This document shows positions 9,425-17,945 of a stretch of 64,000 nucleotides of DNA, piece by piece (position 1 is the first letter of the stretch; the number at the start of each line of letters is the position of its first letter). This DNA comes from an uncultured Clostridia bacterium. Lineage in GTDB: Bacteria > Bacillota > Clostridia > Oscillospirales > Acutalibacteraceae. A program made the translations under genes and the position numbers. The notes under the pieces are model-generated. The model was not told the origin of the DNA, searched no databases, and saw nothing but the letters and a program-made list of their open reading frames with translations. The stretch covers positions 1 to 64,000 of the forward strand of contig CANROX010000003.1 of assembly GCA_947632335.1 (NCBI GenBank), in the 5' to 3' direction.

Positions 9425-10606
9425 ATGAAAAAATTATTATCAATTACATTATCTATTATGATATTGTGTTCATCAATCATTGGGATAAATGTGTTTGCAG
9501 CAGAATCGACTGATAAGAATGATACCTATGCTGTTAATATTACTTCCAATGTAGATGCTGAGTTTTCCAATCCCGCTAAAACAGTAAACAACGGTGATTC
9601 TTACTCAACAGATTTAACAATAGGCAGTGATTTCTCAAAGACGGTTTATGTATCCGTATCGGTGATATTGGGTGACGGCACATATGTTGACCCAATTATG
9701 ATTAGTACGGGTAAATTTGAAATTAATATTCCAAAGGTTACTTCAGATGTTTATATTACTGTCAGAGATTACAATGTAGCTGAACAGAATAATGATAATA
9801 AAAAGTACCTTATTCAAAATCTTAAAAATGTCTTGTCTGATAAAGAATCATTTGTAGAAATGAATAATTCAGTGGAATATGTAAAGCTGACTCCGAAAGA
9901 AAATTATAAAATCAGTGAGTTCCGAGCAGTTACCCATGCAGGAATGTTTATATTAGATGTAGACGGTGACTTGGTGTATAAAACATCTTATACAGTTGGT
10001 GGAAGTTATGATTTGAATAGCAAAGAGATTAAAAAGAATGCAGATGGGTCAATAGAAATTCCTTTTGTCGGAAATGAAACGGCGTATATTGAGGCCGTGG
10101 CTGAGCCCATAGAAACTGAACCTACGACACCTCCAAAACCAACTAATCCCACAGTCAAAAAAACAACTGTAAATCTTCAAAAAGCGTCGGCAAAGCTATA
10201 CATTAAGGAAAGTACTAAGATTAAGGCAGATGTAAAGAACGGCGTTGGAAAGACAACCTACAAGTCCGGCAATAAAAGTATTGCTAAGGTTGACAGCAAC
10301 GGCAAAGTAACAGCATTAAAGAAAGGTACGGCAAAGATAACCGTTACAAATAACAAGGTTTCAAAAACCTTTACGGTAACAGTAAAAAAACCTTTCCTGA
10401 ATAAGACTTCCCTAAAAATTAAGAAAGGTGCAAAGTTCACCCTAAAAGTTACAGGTAAGGTTGGAAAGGCAAAATTCATAACATCAAACAAGAAGATAGC
10501 TGCGGTAAACCAAAAGGGCAAAATCACAGCCAAAAAGAAAGGTAATGCAACAGTTACAGTTAAGACAAACGGCATTAAATTAAAGTGTAAAGTGAAAGTT
10601 AAGTAA
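9425..10606 (+). CDS. Secreted protein with tandem Ig-like (Big_2-like) domains
   Basis: Signal peptide; two repeats ending in SNGKVTALKKGTAKITVT / QKGKITAKKKGNATVTV. Confidence 0.8.
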   Translation: MKKLLSITLSIMILCSSIIGINVFAAESTDKNDTYAVNITSNVDAEFSNPAKTVNNGDSYSTDLTIGSDFSKTVYVSVSVILGDGTYVDPIMISTGKFEINIPKVTSDVYITVRDYNVAEQNNDNKKYLIQNLKNVLSDKESFVEMNNSVEYVKLTPKENYKISEFRAVTHAGMFILDVDGDLVYKTSYTVGGSYDLNSKEIKKNADGSIEIPFVGNETAYIEAVAEPIETEPTTPPKPTNPTVKKTTVNLQKASAKLYIKESTKIKADVKNGVGKTTYKSGNKSIAKVDSNGKVTALKKGTAKITVTNNKVSKTFTVTVKKPFLNKTSLKIKKGAKFTLKVTGKVGKAKFITSNKKIAAVNQKGKITAKKKGNATVTVKTNGIKLKCKVKVK

Positions 10607-10613
10607 TAAAAAG

Positions 10614-10639
10614 ACAGACCAGGCAAATGCTTGGTCTGT
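10614..10639. terminator. Bidirectional terminator between convergent genes
   Basis: ACAGACCA...TGGTCTGT flanked by A-run and T-run. Confidence 0.65.
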
Positions 10640-10648
10640 TTTTTAAAA

Positions 10649-12004
10649 TTATGTATTTACACTTTTTGTCTGTTTAAACCTTTTCATAAACAGGAGATAT
10701 GCAATTACAAGTACTGCCGCAGTCACCGTCCAGCTGACGGGGTAGACTATCATCAAAGTTAAAAAGGTGGGTGAGGCTTTAAATGCGGTATAGACCCAGG
10801 TTATACGGATACCGCAGACACCTACAAAGGTGATTATGGCAGGAACCAGAGAATATCCATAACCTCGCATAGAGCCGGACATAACTTCCATTACGGCGTT
10901 TACCGCCTCGGGAATTAAAATAAAGGACAATCGTATAATTCCCACTGATATAATTTCCGGGTCGCTGTTAAAGATACTAAGGGTCGGTTTTCCAAACAGT
11001 AGAATAACAGAGGAGACCACAGCTGTTATGCCTATATTAATAGCAAGGGTGACTTTTGTAATCCTGCGGCACCTGTCAATTTTTCCGGCGCCGTAATTTT
11101 GTCCGACAAATGTTGTACTTGCCTGTCCAAAGGAATTTACAAGGTAATATGCCAATATTTCAATATTAAATGCTGCCGATGACGCCGCCATAACCGTGGA
11201 GCCAAGGCTGTTAATTGCCGATTGAATACAAATATTGGAAAGGGAAAATACCATAGTTTGCAGTCCTGCCGGCAGCCCGATTTTAACAATGGGCTTTAAT
11301 ACAGTGCTGTGGATTTTTATGTTTTTAATATGTAATTTTATTGCATCCTTACGGCGTACCAGCATTATAAAAAGCAGTGCGGAGCTTAGCAAATTGGAAA
11401 GCACGGTTGCCAGTGCGACGCCGTCTGCGTCCATTCCTATAACACAAACAAAAAGAAGATTTAAGGCAATATTCAGTATTCCTGAAATAATCAGGCATAT
11501 AAGGGGAGTGCGGGTATCGCCCTGACTACGGAATATGGCAGACTCAAAGTTGTATAAAAAAATTACGGGCATACCTAAAAGATATATTCTTAGATATGCA
11601 AGTGCCATGGGAAAAACATCATGGGGGACTGAAAGTAAGTGAAGGAGCGGCGAAGAAATAATTTCGCCTAAAAGCGTTATTCCAACTCCTCCGATTAGGG
11701 AAAATAATATAGATGTGTGAACCACCTTTTTAATACCTATTATATTTTGCTGTCCTGTGTAATTTGATATTACAACATTTGCACCCAGGGCAATACCTAC
11801 AAAACCGTTGACAAGTAAACCAATAATAGGGCTGTTACTTCCAACTGCCGCCATGGCATTGGCACCCACATACTGCCCCACTACTGCAATGTCCGCCGCA
11901 TTAAAAAGCTGCTGCAACATTCCTGTAGCTGCCAAAGGAAGTGCAAACAGCAGGATTTTATTTGCGATACTGCCATTTAGCATATCCATATTCTTTTGTT
12001 TCAT
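10649..12004 (-). CDS. MATE family efflux transporter
   Basis: 451 aa, 12-TM pattern; MLNGSIANKILLFALPLAATGMLQQLFNAADIAVVGQ. Confidence 0.92.
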   Translation of the reverse strand: MKQKNMDMLNGSIANKILLFALPLAATGMLQQLFNAADIAVVGQYVGANAMAAVGSNSPIIGLLVNGFVGIALGANVVISNYTGQQNIIGIKKVVHTSILFSLIGGVGITLLGEIISSPLLHLLSVPHDVFPMALAYLRIYLLGMPVIFLYNFESAIFRSQGDTRTPLICLIISGILNIALNLLFVCVIGMDADGVALATVLSNLLSSALLFIMLVRRKDAIKLHIKNIKIHSTVLKPIVKIGLPAGLQTMVFSLSNICIQSAINSLGSTVMAASSAAFNIEILAYYLVNSFGQASTTFVGQNYGAGKIDRCRRITKVTLAINIGITAVVSSVILLFGKPTLSIFNSDPEIISVGIIRLSFILIPEAVNAVMEVMSGSMRGYGYSLVPAIITFVGVCGIRITWVYTAFKASPTFLTLMIVYPVSWTVTAAVLVIAYLLFMKRFKQTKSVNT

Positions 12005-12177
12005 TTTATCATCCTCTCATAAAATGATTTATATAAGAATATTTTATCATAGTAATTTCTTTTTTACAATAAATAACAGATTTTATGAATATTTTTTCAG
12101 ATTTTTTGTTTTTTAGAGTAAAAATTACTTGTATTACTTTTTGATGTTGTGTATAATGCCTTTGAAGGAGGAATTTT

Positions 12178-13129
12178 ATGGATATGCAATATTTACTGTT
12201 CCTACAGGATTTTAGGGAATCTATCAGCGGAGTTTTTAATGATTTTTTTGTTCAGATAAGTGACCTGTCATATGGCATTTTTATTTGGATGCTGGCATGT
12301 ATAATGTTCTGGGCTGTGGATAAGAAAAACGGAAGTTTTTTTGTTTCTTAATATAGGATTTTCCAGATTTTTTATGCAGGCGCTAAAGCTAACCTTTTGC
12401 GTATACAGACCATGGATACGCTGTAATAAGATTGTTCCGGTAGAAACAGCGTCGGGATATTCTTTCCCAAGCGGACACAGCGTGACGGCCTCTGCCAATT
12501 ACGGCACAGTGCTTGAACGATACAGAAAATATAAACCTCTGTGTATTTTTATGGGATTTATGATATTGCTCACTATGTTTTCAAGGAATTATATAGGAGT
12601 TCATACCCCGCAGGATGTATTGGTTGGTGCTTTTCTTGGCATAGTTGTAGTCTTTATAGGTCCAAAGGTTTGGGAATGGATTAATAAAAATTCAAAAAGA
12701 GATTACATAATACCCTGTATTGGCTTAATATTTACCGCTTTATTTTTAGTTTATATTTCAGTGAAATCATATCCTATGGATTACGCTAATGGTGAACTTT
12801 TGGTTGACCCTAATAAAATGATGAAAGACGGCTTTAAAGATGCCGGAAGATTTTTGGGGGTAACAATAGCCTGGTTTATCGAGAGAAGATTTGTTAAGTT
12901 TTCACTTGATGTATCTGCCATTCAAAAAGTTACAAGGTGCTGTGTGGGCGTTCTGTTAATTATACTATATGAAAATGCATTAATGCCGGCATTAACAGAA
13001 ATGGTAAGCTCCTCTTGGATAAGTTTCATTCTCACATTTTTTGAGCTGATAGTGCTTATGGTAATTTACCCCTTGTGTTTTTCTAAGATTGAATCCCTAA
13101 AAGTTTCAAAGCAAAAGCAAAAAAATTAG
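12178..13129 (+). pseudogene. PAP2-family phosphatase gene interrupted by a frameshift in a T7 run
   Basis: Frame 1 from 12178 (MDMQYLLFLQDFRESISGVFNDFFVQISDLSYGIF...WAVDKKNGSFF) then frame 2 (FLNIGFSRFFMQALKLTFCVYRPWIR...GYSFPSGHSVTA...FSRNYIGVHTPQDVLVG); shift at 12336-12342. Confidence 0.75.
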
Positions 13130-13153
13130 GCAAAGGAAAAAAATTAGATTACA

Positions 13154-13197
13154 TGAAAAGTCACAACTGTTTCATTGAAACAAAGTTGTGACTTTTA
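13154..13197 (+). terminator. Rho-independent terminator
   Basis: AAAAGTCACAACT...AAGTTGTGACTTTT. Confidence 0.7.
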
Positions 13198-13382
13198 TTT
13201 TAATAATAAGGAACTGGCACAGAAACTTTTTACGCTAAAAATTATACCATTTGTGTATCTTATATTGACTACATTTATGGTAATTAATATAATTACAATG
13301 TTAAAAAATTTCTATACATAAAACTGTATTCGGCACAAAATTATTTAGTGCAGTTAATAGAAAGGTATAAAGAGGTAGTGTA

Positions 13383-14246
13383 ATGAAGTTATGGTGCTTA
13401 CTGTCAAGCATAGATGATTTGCTGGGATGGATAGGAGAAAAATTTCTTGTTGAAGCCATGCCGGGTTTCAAAAAAATACCTATTGACTATGTTAATGCAC
13501 TTGTGGACGGAGAGGGAGAGCTTAAAGTTTATTTCAGAGGAAAGAAACTTGAACTGCCTGATATGTTTTGGCCTGCAGTAAGCAATACCAACACATTTTC
13601 CCTTGAGAAACTTTTGGTAGACGCAGGCGTAAAATGTGCAATTAACCTTGATGAAGTTATTGTAGCACGGAGTAAAATAGCCACATATCGCAGGCTTTCC
13701 AAAAACGGAATAAGGGTGCCCAAAACAATGGTGCTTTTTAGTCACCCCAACAAAGCCTCCATACTGGAACAATTTGACTATCCTTTTGTTATGAAACCGG
13801 ATAACAGTACTGACGGCAAGGATGTAAAGCTGATAAATAACGAAAAGGAGCTTGACGCCTATATCTCAAAACAGACCTACGGTGTGGCACATATGGCTCA
13901 GGAATATATATCAACCTCATTTGGCAAAGATATGCGTGTAGTTATGTTATACGGAAAGTTGTATTATTCTGCAATACGTAACTCTGATAATCCTGATGAA
14001 TTTCGGTCTAATGTTTATTATGGCGGTTCAACAAATGGTTGTCCCATTGACGATGATACAGAGAAATTCTGCGAAAAAATTGCCTCCCTATTTGACCTGC
14101 CGCTTTTGGGAATAAATTTGCTTTTCGGTCAGGGGGAGTATGTTGTTGTTGAGGTAAATCCATTCCCCGAAATGTATCCGGAGATAGGTAAAAAGGCTTA
14201 TAAAACTTTAATCAACAACTTTAACAAAGACTTTTACAATGCCTGA
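13383..14246 (+). CDS. ATP-grasp family protein (RimK-like)
   Basis: KNGIRVPKTMVLFSHPN...YPFVMKPDNSTDGKDVKLI...GINLLFGQGEYVVVEVNPFPE. Confidence 0.82.
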   Translation: MKLWCLLSSIDDLLGWIGEKFLVEAMPGFKKIPIDYVNALVDGEGELKVYFRGKKLELPDMFWPAVSNTNTFSLEKLLVDAGVKCAINLDEVIVARSKIATYRRLSKNGIRVPKTMVLFSHPNKASILEQFDYPFVMKPDNSTDGKDVKLINNEKELDAYISKQTYGVAHMAQEYISTSFGKDMRVVMLYGKLYYSAIRNSDNPDEFRSNVYYGGSTNGCPIDDDTEKFCEKIASLFDLPLLGINLLFGQGEYVVVEVNPFPEMYPEIGKKAYKTLINNFNKDFYNA

Positions 14247-14349
14247 ATTTTGAGAATATAAAAATTTTTAGAATTGTTAAAATTTTTGCTAAGAAAAATA
14301 ATTTATAGTCTTTATTTTAAGGAAAATAGAAACATAGGGTTGTGAGACT

Positions 14350-14841
14350 ATGAAAAAAGGGAAAAAACATTTATATGTTATTGGTTCAGCTATTATTGTA
14401 CTTACGGTTATTTTTGTATTAGTTATATATTCACTGTTGTGCAAAAGCAATATGAAGATGATTCCATTGATGGATAGCGTAAATCAAACATTCGGCTGGA
14501 CATATGAAAAATTAAATGATGGTGTTGTTACAAAGACTGAGGCTGAATTTAATGAAGAGTACGGAACTATAATAAAAGGAGGCCATGCTGACGCTGTAAA
14601 GATGACAAGGGTTATGACTCCTGTGGATATTGATGGTCCGGACATTGAAGTTACTATTATTAACCCTGAAACTTTAGGGGTAGAGATATTTGTTGATGGT
14701 GAGATATCCTATTCCAGCTTTGGCAGAGGCGAAAGAAATAAAGCAGGATATATGATAATTGATGAAAAAATTCTCCAAAACTTCCCTTTAGTGAAAGGGG
14801 AGGAGAAATTGTGCGTATTTCTTTGCCTGATGACTATGTAG
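14350..14841 (+). CDS. N-terminal part of membrane sensor kinase (TM plus extracellular jelly-roll-like domain); frame broken near 14811
   Basis: MKKGKKHLYVIGSAIIVLTVIFVLVIYS... then IIDEKILQNFPLVKGEEKL, after which the next frame continues the domain. Confidence 0.6.
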   Translation: MKKGKKHLYVIGSAIIVLTVIFVLVIYSLLCKSNMKMIPLMDSVNQTFGWTYEKLNDGVVTKTEAEFNEEYGTIIKGGHADAVKMTRVMTPVDIDGPDIEVTIINPETLGVEIFVDGEISYSSFGRGERNKAGYMIIDEKILQNFPLVKGEEKLCVFLCLMTM

Positions 14842-16283
14842 GGAAAACGGTTTCCGTTATTTCATACTATTCAAAAAAGGCTCAGATTATTTCACCTACA
14901 TATATTTGTTTAAACAGTTATGATACTGAAAACGCCCAGACAGCAGTTCACTCTGTTTTGCCTGTGGCTATAATGACGCTGTCTGCAATTCTTGCCATTC
15001 TTACAACTATAATTTTTGTTTTGGATATTTCAAACGGAAAGCCTAACTGGAGAATTTTGTTTATTACTTTCTTTTTTGTACTGCTATTTATCGATGAATC
15101 ATATATGTCGCTGCCGGGTACATACAGCATTTTAACAAAATATATGGATTTATCTTTCCTGGCATGGATTTATCCTGTTCCCCTTTTTCTGTATGTAGCG
15201 TCCTGTCTTACAGGCTGGAGGAAATATGTTCTTTCAGGACTCACAATAATATGGTTTATATATGAAGTGTCCCAAATATTCTGGAATACGGAGCTTGTAG
15301 AATACAGGCTTGCCGGCATAGGTGGATTGGAAGAGATTTTAGTCTTTTCTTCTACACTTGTGCTGGTGGTAATTGAGCTGTTATTGCGCAGAAAGAAAAA
15401 GGAAAAAATAAAGGTCAGCAAGGTATATGTTATAATTACCCTTATCGTAATTTTTTTACGGCTCTTATACGAATTGAAAATATGGTGGAACGGAGATATA
15501 TCCTATTTTCTTTCAAGTATGACATATGCTATTAATGATGGTTCATACACTTTAATTGTAGACATTATTTCCGAAATTTTTGCTATTACAGCGGTTATAA
15601 TTCTTATTATTGAATTTATTAAAAGAACATTGCATACCCACGAGTCCATAAGTGTACTTAAGGAACGGAACAGAATGTCAATGGAAAGCTATCACCGAAT
15701 GGTTGAGTCGGAAAATGCCACCAGTGCTGCCCGTCATGAGATGCGACATCATATTTTGGCTTTAAGCGGTATGATAAGAAACAAGAATATCAGCAGAGCC
15801 CAGGAGTATCTTGCATCACTTGAAGAGGAGCTGGACGAAATACCATGCGGAAGATACAGTCAGAATATGATGATAAATGTGCTGGCCGGTACTTATCTTG
15901 ACAGGGCCAAGGCCCACGGAGTAAAGGTGAGATACCGCTTTAATATTCCGAAAAGTATTTCTATTGCCGACAATGACCTTTGTGTTTTTATTACCAATAT
16001 GCTTGAAAATGCTGTCAAGGCCTGTGAAAAAGTTGAGGCAGACAAGGAAAAATATATTAATATTAATATTGGACTTAACGGTAATTTCCTGTTTATAGGC
16101 TGTGAAAACAGTTGCTGTGAGCAGGAGGATAAAAACAATGAAAAACGGCATAGTTTTGGCATTGAAAATATGGAGAAAATTGCAAAAAAATATAACGGTG
16201 TTCTTAAAGTTGAAAGGAAATCTTCATCGTTTTCCGTTATGAGTACCTTATGTCTTACAAAAAATTCAAACGAAACAGAGTGA
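14811..16283 (+). CDS. Membrane sensor histidine kinase (GHKL type), partner of a LytTR regulator
   Basis: RISLPDDYVGKTVSVISYYSK, multiple TM helices, AARHEMRHHILALSGMI, FITNMLENAVKACE, HSFGIENMEKIAKKYNG; GTG start with GGGGAGGAG SD. Confidence 0.8.
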   Translation: MRISLPDDYVGKTVSVISYYSKKAQIISPTYICLNSYDTENAQTAVHSVLPVAIMTLSAILAILTTIIFVLDISNGKPNWRILFITFFFVLLFIDESYMSLPGTYSILTKYMDLSFLAWIYPVPLFLYVASCLTGWRKYVLSGLTIIWFIYEVSQIFWNTELVEYRLAGIGGLEEILVFSSTLVLVVIELLLRRKKKEKIKVSKVYVIITLIVIFLRLLYELKIWWNGDISYFLSSMTYAINDGSYTLIVDIISEIFAITAVIILIIEFIKRTLHTHESISVLKERNRMSMESYHRMVESENATSAARHEMRHHILALSGMIRNKNISRAQEYLASLEEELDEIPCGRYSQNMMINVLAGTYLDRAKAHGVKVRYRFNIPKSISIADNDLCVFITNMLENAVKACEKVEADKEKYININIGLNGNFLFIGCENSCCEQEDKNNEKRHSFGIENMEKIAKKYNGVLKVERKSSSFSVMSTLCLTKNSNETE

Positions 16284-16295
16284 TATTTATAAATT

Positions 16296-16327
16296 AAAGC
16301 CGTACGCTTATTTGTCGTACGGCTTTC
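16296..16327. terminator. Bidirectional terminator
   Basis: AAAGCCGTACG-cttatttgt-CGTACGGCTTT. Confidence 0.75.
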
Positions 16328-16328
16328 T

Positions 16329-17048
16329 TTATATAAACATATTTTTTTTACCGAGATGCTCCATTAGTATGAGCTGGATTTTGTTATACATTGACTTACT
16401 AAGGGGAACAGACATTCCGTTTTCCAGATGTATGCTATGGCACTCTATTTTTGAAATGCAGTCCAAATTCACTAAATAACTTCTGTGCGGTCTGACAAAA
16501 CACATTGGAGGCAAATCCTGTTCTACCTGCTTTAGTGTACCGTGGCAGGTTTCCTTTTTTCCGTCTACCATATGTATGATAATATCGTGGCTAAAAATTT
16601 CAAAGCACAAAATGTTTGAAATATTAATGATAGACATACCTCTTGAGGTTTTAAGACTGATTGTTACAGGGTTGTTTTTATTTAAAAAACGCTGGAGTGC
16701 TGTTTCCAATTTGCTCAAATCTCTGGATTTAAGTATATAATGCAGTGGTTCAACATCATAACTGTCAACCGCATATTCCTCATATCCGGTAATGAATACA
16801 ATATCTGAATTATATTGCTCTTTGCGTAGAATTTTAGCAAGGTTTATCCCGTTTTCGTTCCCAAACTTAACATCCAGAAAAATTAAATCAAATTCTTCTC
16901 CGGATTTAAGTGAAGTTAAAAAAGAGTCGCTGCTATAAAAACATTTTAAACTGTACAATACTTCTTTTTTTAATAAAATATTTTTTAAGGCGTGCCCGAA
17001 ATCCTTGCAAAATTCGGCGTCGTCGTCACAAATAGCAAACTTGTACAT
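16329..17048 (-). CDS. LytTR-family response regulator
   Basis: Receiver domain FAICDDDAEFC...DLIFLDVKFG and C-terminal CFVRPHRSYLVNLDCISKIE. Confidence 0.9.
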   Translation of the reverse strand: MYKFAICDDDAEFCKDFGHALKNILLKKEVLYSLKCFYSSDSFLTSLKSGEEFDLIFLDVKFGNENGINLAKILRKEQYNSDIVFITGYEEYAVDSYDVEPLHYILKSRDLSKLETALQRFLNKNNPVTISLKTSRGMSIINISNILCFEIFSHDIIIHMVDGKKETCHGTLKQVEQDLPPMCFVRPHRSYLVNLDCISKIECHSIHLENGMSVPLSKSMYNKIQLILMEHLGKKNMFI

Positions 17049-17254
17049 ATGTTTCTACCTTTCTAAATCCTTTTATGATTATATCACAAAACAAAATGGC
17101 GCGCAACATAAGAGGAGTTTAAAATTTATGGCAGAGTTTAATTTTTACTGTTTGTTCATAAATTATTTTTTGTATTACTTATCTTTAATAAGCCGGGTAT
17201 ACCGTGAATTTAAAGTTAGTCAAGATATTAGAAAAAATTTTTTTAAAAATAGTG

Positions 17255-17283
17255 TTGACATTTCCGGAAAAAAATAATATAAT
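17255..17283 (+). promoter_or_regulatory. Sigma-A promoter of the feo operon
   Basis: TTGACA-N17-TATAAT. Confidence 0.85.
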
Positions 17284-17290
17284 GTATTCG

Positions 17291-17306
17291 GTTAGCTGAT
17301 ACTAAC
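17291..17306 (+). promoter_or_regulatory. Candidate metal-repressor operator 1
   Basis: GTTAGCTGATACTAAC inverted repeat at the predicted transcription start. Confidence 0.65.
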
Positions 17307-17325
17307 CAAATATTTTTGTGGGGAA

Positions 17326-17341
17326 GTTAGCTAATGCTAAT
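17326..17341 (+). promoter_or_regulatory. Candidate metal-repressor operator 2
   Basis: GTTAGCTAATGCTAAT, same motif as operator 1. Confidence 0.6.
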
Positions 17342-17393
17342 TTTAATTTCATAAATATAAATAAACAATCATATAGATTAACGAGGAAAGATT

Positions 17394-17606
17394 ATGTTAC
17401 CACTTACATTTGCAGATGTTGGGGAAAGCAACATTATAAAGAGAATAGGCGGAAAGCCGGAGGTGAAAAAGCACCTTGAAAATTTAGGATTTGTCGTTGG
17501 CGGGGAGGTCAAGGTAATCTCTATGGTTGGCGGCAATGTTATTGTCAATGTAAAGGAAACAAGGGTTGCTATCAGCGAAGAAATGGCAAAAAAGATTATG
17601 ATTTAA
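17394..17606 (+). CDS. feoA: Ferrous iron transport protein A
   Basis: 70 aa SH3-like FeoA: VKKHLENLGFVVGGEVKVISMVGGNVIVNVKETRVAISEEMAKKI. Confidence 0.9.
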   Translation: MLPLTFADVGESNIIKRIGGKPEVKKHLENLGFVVGGEVKVISMVGGNVIVNVKETRVAISEEMAKKIMI

Positions 17607-17632
17607 AAATATAATTTAGATGGAGGGAAGAT

Positions 17633-17854
17633 ATGAAAACTCTTAGAGATGTAAAAATAGGTGAAACCGTAAAAGTAAAAAAACTTAATGGCGAGGGAGC
17701 TATAAAGCGCAGAATTATGGATATGGGTATTACAAAAGGCGTTGATATTTATATTCGTAAGGTTGCACCCCTGGGGGACCCTGTGGAGATAACTGTAAGA
17801 GGTTATGAGCTTTCGCTAAGAAAGGCTGATGCAGAAATGATTGAGGTGGAATAA
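17633..17854 (+). CDS. feoA: Ferrous iron transport protein A (second copy)
   Basis: 73 aa; GEGAIKRRIMDMGITKGVDIYIRKVAPLGDPVEITVRGYELSLRKADAEMI. Confidence 0.92.
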   Translation: MKTLRDVKIGETVKVKKLNGEGAIKRRIMDMGITKGVDIYIRKVAPLGDPVEITVRGYELSLRKADAEMIEVE

Positions 17855-17900
17855 TCTGCCTTTAAAGAACGGGCGAAAGCCCTGTTTTTTAAGGTTTAAA

Positions 17901-17916
17901 GTTAGCTGATGCTTAC
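17901..17916 (+). promoter_or_regulatory. Third copy of the feo operator motif, between feoA2 and feoB
   Basis: GTTAGCTGATGCTTAC. Confidence 0.5.
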
Positions 17917-17945
17917 TGTGATTATAAAGAAAGAGAGGAATTGTT

